DNA of 42,190 bases from an uncultured Burkholderiales bacterium (GTDB taxonomy: Bacteria; Pseudomonadota; Gammaproteobacteria; Burkholderiales; Burkholderiaceae_C): assembly GCA_903894995.1 (NCBI GenBank), contig CAITSG010000261.1:1-42190 (forward strand), written 5' to 3'. Positions 29,125-38,575 of this stretch are shown here, piece after piece (within the stretch, counting starts at the first letter, position 1; each line of letters starts with the position of its first letter). The notes beneath the pieces were generated by a model. The model searched no databases, was not told the origin of the DNA, and saw only the letters and a program-made list of their open reading frames with translations. The translations under genes were made by a program, and so were the position numbers.

Positions 29125-29835
29125 GTGGATGTGGTCGTTCAGTCTCCAGTGCCTTCGGGTCTGTCCCAGCTTCAAATCCGTTTGGGCTATGCCTTTTGTC
29201 AAGTGAGTTTGTTGCAACGGGCGTTGACGCATCGAAGTTTCAGCGCCGATCACTACGAGCGACTGGAGTTTTTGGGAGACTCCGTGCTCAACTTGGCGGT
29301 GTCGCACATGCTCTACACCCAGTTGCAGCACATGCCAGAAGGCGATTTGTCTCGCGTTCGGGCCAACTTGGTCAAGCAAGACACGCTGCACCAACTGGCC
29401 AAAACTCTGAACGTGGCCGAGGTCATGCGTTTGGGTGAAGGTGAGATGCGATCAGGTGGGCAGGGCAGGCCCTCTATTTTGGCGGACATGGTCGAGGCCA
29501 TCATTGGCGCGGTGTACCTGGACGGTGGCTACAAGGATGCGCAAGCCTTGGTCGAGCGCCTGTTTGCCAAGGTCGACATCAAACCCGACATGCAAGCCGT
29601 GGGCAAAGACCCCAAGACCGAGCTGCAAGAGTGGCTGCAAGGGCGCAAGCTCGCGCTGCCCAAATACACCGTGGTCGGCACTTCCGGCGCGGCGCACCGC
29701 CAGCAATTTGAGGTCTCGTGTGAAGTGACCGAATTGCGCCAAACCCAGCAAGGCTCGGGCGCATCGCGTCGCACAGCCGAACAAGCAGCGGCCGCCGCCA
29801 TGCTTCAAACCCTGAAATCCGAAAGCGCCGCATGA
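29125..29835 (+). CDS. rnc: ribonuclease III
   Basis: RNase III cuts double-stranded RNA in rRNA maturation and mRNA control. The protein has the signature [14 protein letters not shown] with metal-binding acidic residues, [13 protein letters not shown], and a C-terminal double-stranded RNA-binding domain from [13 protein letters not shown]. Start choice is uncertain: GTG at 29125 (236 residues) lies just after the lepB stop; TTG at 29116 or 29089 and GTG at 29131 are alternatives. The stop overlaps the era ATG (ATGA). The rnc-era coupling is widely conserved. Confidence 0.95.
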   Translation: MDVVVQSPVPSGLSQLQIRLGYAFCQVSLLQRALTHRSFSADHYERLEFLGDSVLNLAVSHMLYTQLQHMPEGDLSRVRANLVKQDTLHQLAKTLNVAEVMRLGEGEMRSGGQGRPSILADMVEAIIGAVYLDGGYKDAQALVERLFAKVDIKPDMQAVGKDPKTELQEWLQGRKLALPKYTVVGTSGAAHRQQFEVSCEVTELRQTQQGSGASRRTAEQAAAAAMLQTLKSESAA

Positions 29836-30899
29836 GCACCGATAAAAAAAACGCCTCTTCCGAATCTGCGCCTGAACGCACGCCGCAAGAGCAAACCATG
29901 CGCCGTCCCGTTCAAATCGCGGGCGTGACCATTCAGCCCCGGGACGCTTCGGAAGACGCTTCTTTGCCACCCGTGGCTGTCAAGCCAGCGCCTGCACCCG
30001 TTGAAGGCCAGCGCTGCGGCCTGGTGGCCATTGTGGGCAAGCCCAACGTGGGCAAGTCCACCTTGCTCAACGCCTTGGTGGGTCAAAAAATCAGCATCAC
30101 CTCGCGCAAAGCCCAAACCACACGCCACCGCATCACCGGCATCCGCACGCAGGGCGCGGCGCAGTTCGTGTTTGTGGACACGCCCGGTTTCCAGACCATC
30201 CACGGCACCGCGCTGAACAAGTCGCTCAACAAAACCGTGGTCGGTGCGGTGAGCGATGTGGATCTGGTGCTGTTTGTGGTCGAGGCGGGCAGCTTCACCA
30301 CCGCTGACGCCAAAGTCCTGGCGCTGCTCAAGCCTGGCATCCCCGTCTTGCTGGTGGCCAACAAACTCGACAACGTGCACCGCCGTGGCGACATCGCCCC
30401 TTGGTTGCGCGAGATGCAAGAGCGCCATGCCTTCACCGAGTTTTTCCCCATGTCGGCCAAGCAGCCCAAAGACATTGAGCGATTGATCGGCGTCTGCGAA
30501 AAATACCTGCCCGAGCAGCCTTGGTGGCATGCCGAAGACGAACTCACCGACCGCAGCGAGAAGTTCCTGGCCAGCGAAATGGTGCGCGAAAAACTCTTTC
30601 GCCTGACGGGTGACGAGCTGCCCTACACCTCCACCGTGGTGATCGACAAGTTCGAAGAAGAAGCTGGTCGCACTGCCAAGCGCATGCTGCGCATTGCGGC
30701 CACCATCGTGGTCGAGCGTGAAGGGCATAAGGCCATGGTGATCGGTGACAAGGGCGAAAAGCTCAAGCGCATCGGCACCGAAACCCGCGTCGAGCTGGAA
30801 AAGCTGCTGGACGCCAAGGTCTTCATTGAGCTGTGGGTCAAAGTGCGTTCGGGCTGGGCCGACGACGAAGCCCGTGTACGCAGTTTCGGTTACGAGTAA
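29832..30899 (+). CDS. era: GTPase Era
   Basis: Era binds 16S rRNA and checkpoints 30S subunit maturation. The P-loop GKPNVGKS begins at residue 69, followed by the DTPGFQ and NKLDN motifs and a C-terminal KH domain ([15 protein letters not shown]). The protein has 355 residues, about 54 more than E. coli Era, all before the P-loop in a Pro/Glu/Ala-rich, probably disordered stretch. An internal ATG (residue 23) would shorten it. The ATG at 29832 overlaps the rnc stop. Confidence 0.96.
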   Translation: MSTDKKNASSESAPERTPQEQTMRRPVQIAGVTIQPRDASEDASLPPVAVKPAPAPVEGQRCGLVAIVGKPNVGKSTLLNALVGQKISITSRKAQTTRHRITGIRTQGAAQFVFVDTPGFQTIHGTALNKSLNKTVVGAVSDVDLVLFVVEAGSFTTADAKVLALLKPGIPVLLVANKLDNVHRRGDIAPWLREMQERHAFTEFFPMSAKQPKDIERLIGVCEKYLPEQPWWHAEDELTDRSEKFLASEMVREKLFRLTGDELPYTSTVVIDKFEEEAGRTAKRMLRIAATIVVEREGHKAMVIGDKGEKLKRIGTETRVELEKLLDAKVFIELWVKVRSGWADDEARVRSFGYE

Positions 30900-30910
30900 T
30901 TTCATCGCCA

Positions 30911-31660
30911 ATGGCCACCAAGCGGATCGCAGACGAGCCAGCCTATGTGCTGCACCGCTACGACTGGAGCGAAACCAGCCTGATCCTCGAGGTCTTTACC
31001 CGCCACCACGGCCGGGTGGCTTTGGTGGCCAAGGGAGCCAAGCGCCCGACATCGAGTTTTCGGCCTGTGCTGCTGCCTTTGCAGCCTTTGTCTCTGGCTT
31101 TTGGTGGTGACGGCGATATCCGCACGCTCAAATCGGCCGAATGGGTGGGCGGTCACGTCATGCCCACGGGCGAGGCGCTGCTGTCCGGTTATTACCTCAA
31201 TGAATTGCTCATGCGCCTGACCGCGCGAGACGACCCGCACCCCCAATTGTTCGATGTCTACGCCGCTGCCGTGCGCCTGCTGGCCGGTGGCGACCCCGAT
31301 GCGCTGCAATGGGCCTTGCGCGGCTTTGAGTTGCTGCTGCTGCGCGAAATGGGCCTGTTGCCTGCCCTCAACCTGCAGACCCTGACCCTCAAGCCTTTGT
31401 CGCTCACAGACAGTTACGCCTTGGTGCCCGAGGCGGGGCTGCAGTGGGTCAGCGATGACCCGCGCCACGCCTTGCGCGGCGAACAGTGGCTGGCGCTGCA
31501 CGCGGCCCTGGCTTCTCCAAGCCCCTTGGCGGCTTTGCTGCGCGAGTGCGCCGACCTGCTGGTGCAACTGCAGCGACCCATGCGCCTCTTGCTCAACTAC
31601 CATTGCGGTGTGGGCGCGTTGCGCACCCGTCAAATGATGCTGGACTTGCAAACTTTATGA
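30911..31660 (+). CDS. recO: DNA repair protein RecO
   Basis: RecO loads RecA on SSB-coated single strands with RecR and anneals complementary strands. The 249-residue protein has an N-terminal OB fold ([35 protein letters not shown]) and a helical C-terminal part with [19 protein letters not shown]. The late zinc-finger cysteines found in some RecO proteins are absent. It starts 11 bases after era and its stop overlaps the pdxJ ATG (ATGA), in the conserved order rnc-era-recO-pdxJ-acpS. Confidence 0.94.
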   Translation: MATKRIADEPAYVLHRYDWSETSLILEVFTRHHGRVALVAKGAKRPTSSFRPVLLPLQPLSLAFGGDGDIRTLKSAEWVGGHVMPTGEALLSGYYLNELLMRLTARDDPHPQLFDVYAAAVRLLAGGDPDALQWALRGFELLLLREMGLLPALNLQTLTLKPLSLTDSYALVPEAGLQWVSDDPRHALRGEQWLALHAALASPSPLAALLRECADLLVQLQRPMRLLLNYHCGVGALRTRQMMLDLQTL

Positions 31661-32400
31661 ACACACCCCAACGCGTGGCCCTGTCGGTCAACGTCAACAA
31701 AGTCGCCTTGCTGCGCAACTCGCGCCACCTGGGCATTCCCAGTGTCAAGCGCGCTGCCGAGCTGTGTTTGCTGGCAGGTGCCAACGGCATCACCATCCAC
31801 CCCAGGCCCGATGAGCGCCACATCCGCGCCAGCGATGTGCCCGAGCTGACCGCCTTGATGAAGGCCTGGCCCGAGCGCGAATTCAACATCGAAGGCAACC
31901 CTTTCCACAACCTCATGGAACATGTGCGCGCAGTGCGCCCACACCAGGTGACCTTTGTGCCCGACAGCGAAGGCCAGTTCACCAGCGACCACGGCTGGAC
32001 GTTTCCGCAGGATGCCGAGCGCCTGAAACCTCTGATCGACGAATGCAAGGCCCTGGGCGTGCGCGTTAGCCTGTTCATGGACCCCATTCCAGAGCAAATG
32101 GCCGCTGCCCGTGCTGTGGGCGCTGACCGGGTTGAGTTGTACACCGAACCCTATGCGGCCGCCTTTGGAATGCCCGAGCAGGCCACGCAGTTGCAGCGTT
32201 ACGCCGATGCCGCCGTGGCCGCCACGCAAGCGGGCTTAGGCTTGAACGCCGGGCACGACCTGAACCGAGACAACCTGCCCGCCTTTGTGGCAGCCCTCAA
32301 AGGCCTGCAAGAAGTCTCGATTGGACATGCCTTCATGGCGGATGCGCTGGAGATGGGTTACGCCGCTAGCGTTCAAGCCTATATGGCGCTATTGGGTTGA
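31657..32400 (+). CDS. pdxJ: pyridoxine 5'-phosphate synthase
   Basis: PdxJ closes the pyridoxine ring from deoxyxylulose phosphate and aminoacetone phosphate. The 247-residue TIM barrel has [10 protein letters not shown] with the key His and Arg residues, EFNIEGNP with the catalytic Glu, LNAGHDLN with the late His, and EVSIGHAF. The N-terminal [13 protein letters not shown] replaces the VNIDHIATLR of E. coli: the Asp-His pair becomes Asn-Lys. That pattern, with ELYTEP, marks the PdxJ subgroup shared with Bacteroidetes and, as I recall, other Comamonadaceae. It is coupled to recO by a 4-base overlap. Confidence 0.95.
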   Translation: MNTPQRVALSVNVNKVALLRNSRHLGIPSVKRAAELCLLAGANGITIHPRPDERHIRASDVPELTALMKAWPEREFNIEGNPFHNLMEHVRAVRPHQVTFVPDSEGQFTSDHGWTFPQDAERLKPLIDECKALGVRVSLFMDPIPEQMAAARAVGADRVELYTEPYAAAFGMPEQATQLQRYADAAVAATQAGLGLNAGHDLNRDNLPAFVAALKGLQEVSIGHAFMADALEMGYAASVQAYMALLG

Positions 32401-32417
32401 GCGCATTGGGTTGAGCG
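32391..32417 (+). repeat. 14-base tandem duplication over the pdxJ stop
   Basis: ATTGGGTTGAGCGC at 32391-32404 is repeated directly as ATTGGGTTGAGCG at 32405-32417. The first copy holds the last pdxJ codons and its TGA; the second lies just after the gene. This looks like slippage or a small local duplication. Confidence 0.75.
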
Positions 32418-32483
32418 TTCAGAGTGAAGACATCAAAACCTCGCCTTGGAGCTGGCCCGATGATGTTTGGACTGAGGTTTTTT

Positions 32484-32557
32484 TGTGGGAGCGACGCCCT
32501 CGTCGCGATAATCTCCCTGAGATCACCACCCATCGCCCCAAGGGCGGAGCTCCCACA
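32484..32557. repeat. REP-like inverted pair (BIME)
   Basis: TGTGGGAGC at 32484-32492 is mirrored by GCTCCCACA at 32549-32557. Each half carries its own hairpin: GCGACG 32491-32496 with CGTCGC 32501-32506, and CGCCC 32534-32538 with GGGCG 32542-32546. A GTGGGAGC head joined to a GC-rich palindrome, in two inverted copies, is the hallmark of REP elements mobilised by RAYT (TnpA-REP) transposases. No RAYT gene is in the window. Other roles include mRNA stabilisation at the end of pdxJ. Confidence 0.75.
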
Positions 32558-32652
32558 GTGACTGCCTCGCTTATCGCTGTGCCCAATACAAGCCTTTCAC
32601 TTCACACTTCACAGGGCCGGATCCATAACGCCCAACGCTCAATCGCCAACAT

Positions 32653-33078
32653 ATGATTTACGGCATCGGTACTGACATCTGCGACATCCGCCGCATCCGG
32701 GCCAGCCTGGACAAGCACGGTGAGCGCTTTGCCGCCAAGGTGCTGTCCGACGCCGAAATGGCCACCTGGAAAGCCCGCAGTGCCCGTTGGCCTGAGCGGG
32801 GAGTGCGCTATTTGGCCACGCGCTTTTCGGCCAAGGAGGCCTTCAGCAAGGCCATTGGCTTGGGCATGCGCATGCCCATGACCTGGCGGCTGTGCGAAAT
32901 CGGCAAACTCCCCAGTGGCCAGCCGGTGATCGTGCTGCATGGGGGCTTGAAAGACTGGTTTGAAGCCAAAGGCCTGAGCGCCCACATCACCGTGACCGAC
33001 GAGTCCGAGTACGCGGCCACCTTTTGTGTGGTCGAGACCCGAGCACCAGCAGCGGCTGCAGACATGGCAGGCCCTTGA
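32653..33078 (+). CDS. acpS: holo-ACP synthase
   Basis: AcpS transfers phosphopantetheine from CoA to Ser37 of the acyl carrier protein, encoded at 22311. The 141-residue protein starts [15 protein letters not shown] with metal-binding Asp8 and has Glu62 in [15 protein letters not shown]. The late [13 protein letters not shown] strand is typical. A 252-base gap with a REP pair separates it from pdxJ, so it probably has its own promoter, although none is clear. Confidence 0.95.
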   Translation: MIYGIGTDICDIRRIRASLDKHGERFAAKVLSDAEMATWKARSARWPERGVRYLATRFSAKEAFSKAIGLGMRMPMTWRLCEIGKLPSGQPVIVLHGGLKDWFEAKGLSAHITVTDESEYAATFCVVETRAPAAAADMAGP

Positions 33079-33113
33079 TTTGGACACGATCACCCTGAAC
33101 TGTTGAGACACCC

Positions 33114-34196
33114 ATGAGCATCCACGCCCCTCTGATCCTGGACATTGAAGGCCACAGCCTCACGGCGGTGGACCGCCGCCGATTGGCGCACCCTCTGACC
33201 GGCGGCGTTATTTTGTTTGGCCGCAATTGGCAAAGCCGGGCGCAACTGACCGACTTGTGCGCCGAGATCAAAAGCATTCGACCAGACCTCTTGATCGCGG
33301 TGGACCACGAGGGTGGCCGTGTGCAGCGCTTTCGCACCGACGGCTTCACCCATTTGCCCAGCATGCGGGCCATTGGCGATCTTTGGGGTCAAGACGACAA
33401 AGGGCAACCCGGCTCAGGCGTGCTCAAGGCCTGCGAGGCAGCGACTTCGGTGGGCTTTGTGTTGGCCAGCGAATTGCGTGCTTGTGGTGTCGATTTCAGC
33501 TTTACCCCAGTGCTGGACCTTGACCATGGACTAAGCAGTGTCATTGGCGACCGCGCCTTTGCCAGGGATCCGCGCGTGGTCAGCCTGTTGGCCCGCAGTC
33601 TGATGCAGGGTCTGCTGCAGGCGGGCATGGGCAATTGCGGCAAACATTTCCCTGGCCATGGGGCCGTCAAGGCCGACTCACACACCGATATTCCGGTGGA
33701 CAGGCGCAGCCTCAAGACCCTTTTGTCTGACGATGCGGCGCCGTACCCCTGGTTGGGCAGCGTGCTCTCGTCGGTGATGCCTGCGCATGTCATTTACAGC
33801 CGGGTTGATGCCCGGCCTGCGGGATTTTCCAAGCGCTGGTTGCAAGACATCTTGCGCGGTCAGATGGGTTTTCAAGGTGCCGTGTTCAGCGATGATTTGT
33901 CGATGGCCGGTGCCCGCCAGATAGAAGGCCACAGTCTGAGCTACACCGAAGCCGTGCTGGCCGCACTTGACGCGGGTTGTGACTTGGCTTTGCTGTGCAA
34001 CCGATCAATCGGGGGCGGGGCTGAGCTGGACCAAGTGCTGGACGAGCTGAGCGAGGCGGCAGTCAAAGGCCATTGCTTGCCCAACGAGGTCAGCGAGCAA
34101 CGCCGCTTGGGCTTGTTGCCCACGGCCGTTGCCAGAGATTGGGAAACCTTGGTCCGTTCGGCCGATTACATGCGTGCGCTGGATTTGTTACCGTGA
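33114..34196 (+). CDS. nagZ: beta-N-acetylhexosaminidase NagZ
   Basis: NagZ removes N-acetylglucosamine from anhydro-muropeptides in cytoplasmic peptidoglycan recycling; its product feeds AmpR control of AmpC in bacteria that have them. The 360-residue family 3 glycosidase has GGVILFGRNW, VDHEGGRVQRF, GKHFPGHGAVKADSHTD with the catalytic His, and FSDDLSMAGAR with the nucleophile in Asp260-Asp261. There is no signal peptide, fitting a cytoplasmic enzyme. It starts 35 bases after acpS, and two envelope-related genes follow. Confidence 0.95.
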   Translation: MSIHAPLILDIEGHSLTAVDRRRLAHPLTGGVILFGRNWQSRAQLTDLCAEIKSIRPDLLIAVDHEGGRVQRFRTDGFTHLPSMRAIGDLWGQDDKGQPGSGVLKACEAATSVGFVLASELRACGVDFSFTPVLDLDHGLSSVIGDRAFARDPRVVSLLARSLMQGLLQAGMGNCGKHFPGHGAVKADSHTDIPVDRRSLKTLLSDDAAPYPWLGSVLSSVMPAHVIYSRVDARPAGFSKRWLQDILRGQMGFQGAVFSDDLSMAGARQIEGHSLSYTEAVLAALDAGCDLALLCNRSIGGGAELDQVLDELSEAAVKGHCLPNEVSEQRRLGLLPTAVARDWETLVRSADYMRALDLLP

Positions 34197-34229
34197 CACA
34201 ACTGAATTTCAATCAAGAGAAAACACACC

Positions 34230-34511
34230 ATGGTCGGCTGGGTATTCAAGTTATTTTTGGCATTTTTCGGACTGGTTTTGATGTTGGGCATGCTTGTCTT
34301 TTTGATGCTTTACATCGTCTGGGCCGGTTTGCGTTGGCTGTTGACTGGCCAAAAGCCACAAGTGGCTGTGGTTTGGCAGCGCTACCGTGATATGCGACGC
34401 GGGGGCGCGTGGCGGCCTGCGGGCCAAGCCCAAGGCATGTCCGACGATGTGGTGGATGTGGAAGTGCGTGAGGTCAAACCCACCGATGGACCCGTCAAGT
34501 TGTTGAAATGA
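34230..34511 (+). CDS. small membrane protein, unknown function
   Basis: A 93-residue protein with one or two closely spaced hydrophobic helices (about residues 3-37: FKLFLAFFGLVLMLGMLVF, then MLYIVWAGLRWLL), followed by a basic cytoplasmic-looking tail (WQRYRDMRRGGAW) and an acidic VDVEVREV stretch. I do not recognise the family. It lies 33 bases after nagZ and overlaps the next gene by ATGA, so it is co-translated with the serine hydrolase. The tight coupling, composition and position suggest a real gene. Confidence 0.75.
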   Translation: MVGWVFKLFLAFFGLVLMLGMLVFLMLYIVWAGLRWLLTGQKPQVAVVWQRYRDMRRGGAWRPAGQAQGMSDDVVDVEVREVKPTDGPVKLLK

Positions 34512-35614
34512 AGCGCCTTGCAGTCGCCGTTTTGTGCGGGTTCATGACGGTTGCTTGCACCGGTGTCATGCCACTCGCTGCGCCATCACAGCGAGCACAA
34601 ACCTTGCAGCAAGAACTGTCGGCGCTGGCCAAGACTGGTGAGTCAGCCGATTTGTCCGGCTACGCCTTGAGGGTGTATTCGCAGGGTCAACTGCTCTTTG
34701 CTCACGACACAGGCTATGCGGGTGCAGGGTTTTCAAAATTGATTCGTGAGGACACGACTTTCGAGTTGGCTTCACTGTCCAAAATATTCACAGCTTTGGC
34801 CGTGATGCAGTTGCAAGAAAAAGGCCTGATTGATCTGCAGGAGCCCCTGGCTGCGTACTTGCCCGGTCTGCCGCGAGCTTGGAGGGGGGTGACCGTTCAC
34901 CATGTGCTGTCACACCAATCGGGTTTGCCGGACTTGATGAATCAGTGGTCTCGCCGACGTGTCAATGGCCTTGACCTCAAAGCGCTGATGTCGCATTTTG
35001 AACAAAATGCTCGCCTGCAGTTTGAGCCCGGTACGCGAGCGGCCTACAGCAACACCAATTACATTTTGCTGGCTGAATTGGTGGCGCAGGTATCAAACCT
35101 GGATTTTGGTGATTACCTGAGGTTGCATGTTTTTGAACCGTCAGGCATGGCCTCCAGCTTCGTACCTGCGGAACGATCACATGGCTTGAACGTCCTTCAA
35201 GCCTTGCCTTATGCCGAAAACAACAAAATCCACGAGGCAGACTACAGCCTGATCGGGGCCATCAATCAAAAAAGCTCCATGCATGACATGGTTCAATTTG
35301 TCCATGCACTGCTGCAAAACAAATTGATTCGGCCTGAAACACTGGACACGATGATGACCCCACACGCTGTTTTTGAGGACGGCAAGCGTTATGGTTACGG
35401 CTGGTACATGGGGAAGTTGGGCGGTTGGGCCGCCCTCTCGAGCACGCTGCCTGCGGCCGGTGTGGGGCACACAGGCAGGTTGGGGGCCTACCGATCGGCT
35501 TTGTATTTCAACAAGCAGCGCAACTTTCAATTGATCATGTTGTCGAACGGTGGCGTCAAGTCAGAAAAACTGTTGGTGGATTTTCTGCAAAAAACACGAG
35601 CACGACTGGAATAA
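34508..35614 (+). CDS. beta-lactamase/penicillin-binding-like serine hydrolase lipoprotein
   Basis: A 368-residue class C beta-lactamase-fold protein (PF00144). The SxxK motif is Ser89-Leu-Ser-Lys92, the YxN motif is Tyr180-Ser-Asn, and the KTG equivalent is His321-Thr-Gly. The N-terminus MKRLAVAVLCGFMTVAC ends in a probable lipobox with Cys17, so it is likely a lipoprotein exposed to the periplasm. HTG in place of KTG is common in the peptidase/esterase branch, so D-aminopeptidase or esterase activity is as likely as drug hydrolysis. It follows nagZ and a small membrane protein, and ends 12 bases from the convergent lysS. Confidence 0.88.
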   Translation: MKRLAVAVLCGFMTVACTGVMPLAAPSQRAQTLQQELSALAKTGESADLSGYALRVYSQGQLLFAHDTGYAGAGFSKLIREDTTFELASLSKIFTALAVMQLQEKGLIDLQEPLAAYLPGLPRAWRGVTVHHVLSHQSGLPDLMNQWSRRRVNGLDLKALMSHFEQNARLQFEPGTRAAYSNTNYILLAELVAQVSNLDFGDYLRLHVFEPSGMASSFVPAERSHGLNVLQALPYAENNKIHEADYSLIGAINQKSSMHDMVQFVHALLQNKLIRPETLDTMMTPHAVFEDGKRYGYGWYMGKLGGWAALSSTLPAAGVGHTGRLGAYRSALYFNKQRNFQLIMLSNGGVKSEKLLVDFLQKTRARLE

Positions 35615-35626
35615 ACCATCAGGGGC

Positions 35627-37192
35627 TTATTCCTGAACGTGCCGCAGCGCCGGGAACAAAATGACATCGCGGATGCTGGCACTGTCGGTCAGCAGCATCA
35701 TCAGCCGGTCGATGCCGATGCCGCAGCCGCCTGCAGGGGGCATGCCGTATTCGAGTGCACGCACAAAGTCGTGGTCGTAGTACATGGCTTCGTCGTCGCC
35801 GTCGTCCTTGGCGGCGACTTGGGCTTGGAATCGTGCGGCTTGGTCTTCGGCGTCGTTTAACTCGGAAAAGCCGTTGCCGAACTCGCGGCCGGTGATGTAA
35901 AGCTCAAAGCGCTCGGTCACTTCGGGGCGGGTGTCGTTGGCGCGGGCCAGCGGTGAGATTTCGGTCGGGTGCTCCATGATGAAGGTCGGCTCCCAGAGCT
36001 TGTCTTCCACGGTTTCCTCAAAGTAGAACACCTGCAGGCTGGCCAGGCTGCGGGTGGACAGCTTGTCCTTGGCCTCGCTCATGCCCAGCTTTTTCAGGGC
36101 GTTGATCAGCCACTCGGCGTTGTCGACGTTGTCACCGGCTTCGGTGTGCTTGACGATGGCTTCGCGGATGGTCATGCGGGCGAAAGGCTTGTTCAGGTCC
36201 ACCGGCTTGCCGTTGTAGGTCAGGTCCAGCGTGCCTGCAGCGGTCATGGCCGCATCGCGGATCAGGCTTTCGGTGAAACCCATCAGGTCCTGGTAGTTCC
36301 AGTACGCCGCGTAGAACTCCATCATGGTGAACTCGGGGTTGTGGCGCACCGAGATGCCTTCGTTGCGGAAGTTGCGGTTGATCTCGAACACGCGCTCAAA
36401 GCCGCCCACCAGCAAGCGCTTGAGGTAGAGCTCGGGCGCGATGCGCAAGAACATCTCTTGGTCCAGCGCGTTGTGGTGCGTCACAAAGGGCTTGGCATTG
36501 GCACCACCGGGGATGGGGTGCAGCATGGGCGTTTCGACTTCCAAAAAGCCGTGCTGGACCATGAATTCGCGAATGCCGCTCACGGCCTTGCTGCGGACCA
36601 CAAAGCGCTTGCGGGCGGCTTCGTCGGTCATCAGGTCCACATAGCGCTGGCGGTACTTCACTTCCTGGTCGGCCACGCCATGGAACTTGTCGGGCATGGG
36701 GCGCAGGCTCTTGGTGAGCATGCGGATGCTGGTGGCATGGATGGACAGCTCGCCGGTACGGGTTTTGAACAGGTGGCCTTCCACGCCCACGATGTCGCCC
36801 AAATCCCAGTGCTTGAAGAGGGCGTACAGGTCTTCACCCACGTCATCGCGGGTCACATAGACCTGGATGCGGCCCGTGGCGTCTTGCAGCGTGGCAAAGC
36901 TGGCCTTGCCCATCACGCGCTTGAGCATCATGCGGCCCGCGACCTTGGTGGTGGTCTTGGCCACGCCTTCGCCGTTCAGTTCTTCCGCGACTTTTTCGCC
37001 ATGGGCTTGGTGCAGGTTGGCGGCGTGGTGCTCTGGCTTGAAGTCGTTGGGGAAAGCTACGCCTTTGCCGTCTGCCTGCGCCTGGCGCATGGCTTTGAGT
37101 TTTTCGCGGCGCTCGGCGATCAGCTGGTTTTCGTCTTGTGGGGCTGGCGCAGGTGCTGTTGCCGTTTGGGCGTTGGCGTTCGTATCGGACAT
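35627..37192 (-). CDS. lysS: lysyl-tRNA synthetase, class II
   Basis: LysS charges tRNA-Lys. The 521-residue protein has an N-terminal OB-fold anticodon domain ([21 protein letters not shown], 21 residues in full, here noted from VAGRMM) and a class II core: motif 1 [11 protein letters not shown], motif 2 [18 protein letters not shown], and motif 3 [10 protein letters not shown]. The first 60 residues are an Ala/Pro/Gln-rich extension common in relatives. The ATG at 37192 is the only good start. It lies downstream of the LON-domain gene on the same strand with an 88-base gap. Confidence 0.97.
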   Translation of the reverse strand: MSDTNANAQTATAPAPAPQDENQLIAERREKLKAMRQAQADGKGVAFPNDFKPEHHAANLHQAHGEKVAEELNGEGVAKTTTKVAGRMMLKRVMGKASFATLQDATGRIQVYVTRDDVGEDLYALFKHWDLGDIVGVEGHLFKTRTGELSIHATSIRMLTKSLRPMPDKFHGVADQEVKYRQRYVDLMTDEAARKRFVVRSKAVSGIREFMVQHGFLEVETPMLHPIPGGANAKPFVTHHNALDQEMFLRIAPELYLKRLLVGGFERVFEINRNFRNEGISVRHNPEFTMMEFYAAYWNYQDLMGFTESLIRDAAMTAAGTLDLTYNGKPVDLNKPFARMTIREAIVKHTEAGDNVDNAEWLINALKKLGMSEAKDKLSTRSLASLQVFYFEETVEDKLWEPTFIMEHPTEISPLARANDTRPEVTERFELYITGREFGNGFSELNDAEDQAARFQAQVAAKDDGDDEAMYYDHDFVRALEYGMPPAGGCGIGIDRLMMLLTDSASIRDVILFPALRHVQE

Positions 37193-37280
37193 GGCAGGCG
37201 GTGGTTGGGCTGGGTGCGCTGGGCACCTGAGCCGGGGTTGCGGGGAACTGTGACTGCGCCAAAGCGCAAAGCCGTCTATT

Positions 37281-37967
37281 TTAAGAGTTTGCCGGGGGCT
37301 TTTGGCCGGGGCTGGTTGGGTTCGTGGTGGAGGGTTCCGCCGGGACCACCATATCGCCCACCAACTCCAGCCGCATCAAGGGCTCTTGTAGCGCAAAGAG
37401 GCGGTATTTCATCTGCAAAGGCAGGGGCAACAACTCGCCCCAGCGATGGGACAGCCAGCTGCAGTCTTGCAGCCTCCAGGCCTCGTTCCATGACGGCACC
37501 ACATGGGGCTGGGCGCTCAGCTGGGTCAGGGCCTCGTGCATTTGGGTAGACAGATGCTGCAGGTCTTCAGGCACTTGCACGGCGGGCTCTGGCGGCACCG
37601 GCTGTACCCTGCCCAGCCACAGGCCGTCGCTGCGTTGCTGCGTGGCATCGATGCGAAACTTTTCCACGCCCCGGCACCAAACCATGACCAAACCAGGCCT
37701 TGGCCGCTCGATGCGCTCGATCTGCACCCGGGTGCCCATGGCCTCGAACTGCTCGGCTGATGCGCCGGGGCGGTGCACTTCGCGGCCCTGGGTCAGTGTG
37801 ACCACCCCAAAGCCGGTGCCCTGGCGTTCGCATTCGCCAATCATCTGCAAATAGCGCAGCTCAAACAATTGCAGTGGCAGCAAAGCGCCGGGAAACAACA
37901 CGGTCCCCAAGGGAAACAAAGGCAATTCAGTGAAGGCAGTGGGGGATGGGGCATCGTGTTCAAACAT
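37281..37967 (-). CDS. LON substrate-binding domain protein
   Basis: A 228-residue protein with the N-terminal domain of Lon protease only: [19 protein letters not shown], then [12 protein letters not shown] and [10 protein letters not shown]. No ATPase or protease domain is present, as in the widespread stand-alone family (PF02190), whose role is unknown. The last 25 residues are Pro/Thr/Ser-rich. It is divergent from yggT across 32 bases and lies upstream of lysS. Confidence 0.9.
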   Translation of the reverse strand: MFEHDAPSPTAFTELPLFPLGTVLFPGALLPLQLFELRYLQMIGECERQGTGFGVVTLTQGREVHRPGASAEQFEAMGTRVQIERIERPRPGLVMVWCRGVEKFRIDATQQRSDGLWLGRVQPVPPEPAVQVPEDLQHLSTQMHEALTQLSAQPHVVPSWNEAWRLQDCSWLSHRWGELLPLPLQMKYRLFALQEPLMRLELVGDMVVPAEPSTTNPTSPGQKPPANS

Positions 37968-37999
37968 CTGGGTATCATCGCACGAGCAGGAGAAAAACG

Positions 38000-38548
38000 A
38001 TGGTGTTCCAGATGGTGAGCTTGGTGTTGGATGTGGTGGCGGGCCTGATAGCAGGCACCTGTTTGCTGCGCTTTTTGATGCAGTGGCAGCGCATCACTTT
38101 CCAGCAGCCATTGGGTCAGTTTGTGTTTGCAGTGACCGACTGGTTGTTGCTGCCGCTGCGCCGGGTGATTCCGCCATGGTCGGCCTGGGATTTGTCGAGC
38201 CTGGTCGGGGCTTTCCTCATCAAACTGGTGCAGTACACCTTGCTGTGGCTGCTGGCGGGCGGGCAGAGCGCTTTGGGCTTGCTGCCGCTGGTGAGCTTGT
38301 TGGGTATGGCCCAATTGGTGGTGTCGGCTCTGAGTGCGTTGGTGCTGGTGTTGGCGGTGCTGTCTTGGGTGAATCCTGGTTCACCCATGTACAGCCTGGC
38401 AGAGCGCTTGTGCGAGCCGTTTTTGCGGCCGTTTCAGCGGCTGATACCCCTGATCGGTGGGGTGGATTTGTCCCCCATCGCCTTGCTGCTGGTCTTGCAA
38501 TTGGTGGGGATGGTGTTGGCCCAGTTGCAGATGAGCTGGCTGAACTGA
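38000..38548 (+). CDS. YggT family membrane protein
   Basis: A 182-residue integral membrane protein with two YggT repeats. Four or five hydrophobic segments are visible (about residues 4-22, 62-82, 88-115 and 160-180), with the motifs FVFAVTDWLLLPLRRVIPPW and LCEPFLRPFQRLIPLIGGVD following each repeat. YggT proteins are linked to osmotic tolerance and cell envelope function. CAGGAG at 37987-37992 fixes the ATG at 38000; the longer open frame from 37946 overlaps the LON gene. A terminator follows. Confidence 0.9.
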   Translation: MVFQMVSLVLDVVAGLIAGTCLLRFLMQWQRITFQQPLGQFVFAVTDWLLLPLRRVIPPWSAWDLSSLVGAFLIKLVQYTLLWLLAGGQSALGLLPLVSLLGMAQLVVSALSALVLVLAVLSWVNPGSPMYSLAERLCEPFLRPFQRLIPLIGGVDLSPIALLLVLQLVGMVLAQLQMSWLN

Positions 38549-38575
38549 GACGGATTGAACGTTTTTAGAAAAACA

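Noticed and set aside
32481-32557. REP pair as a rho-independent terminator for pdxJ
   Set aside because: The T run precedes the stem on the plus strand and no T run follows it on either strand.
35969-37549. A 526-codon plus-strand frame opposite lysS
   Set aside because: Antisense of LysS and part of the LON gene; the lysS motifs are decisive.
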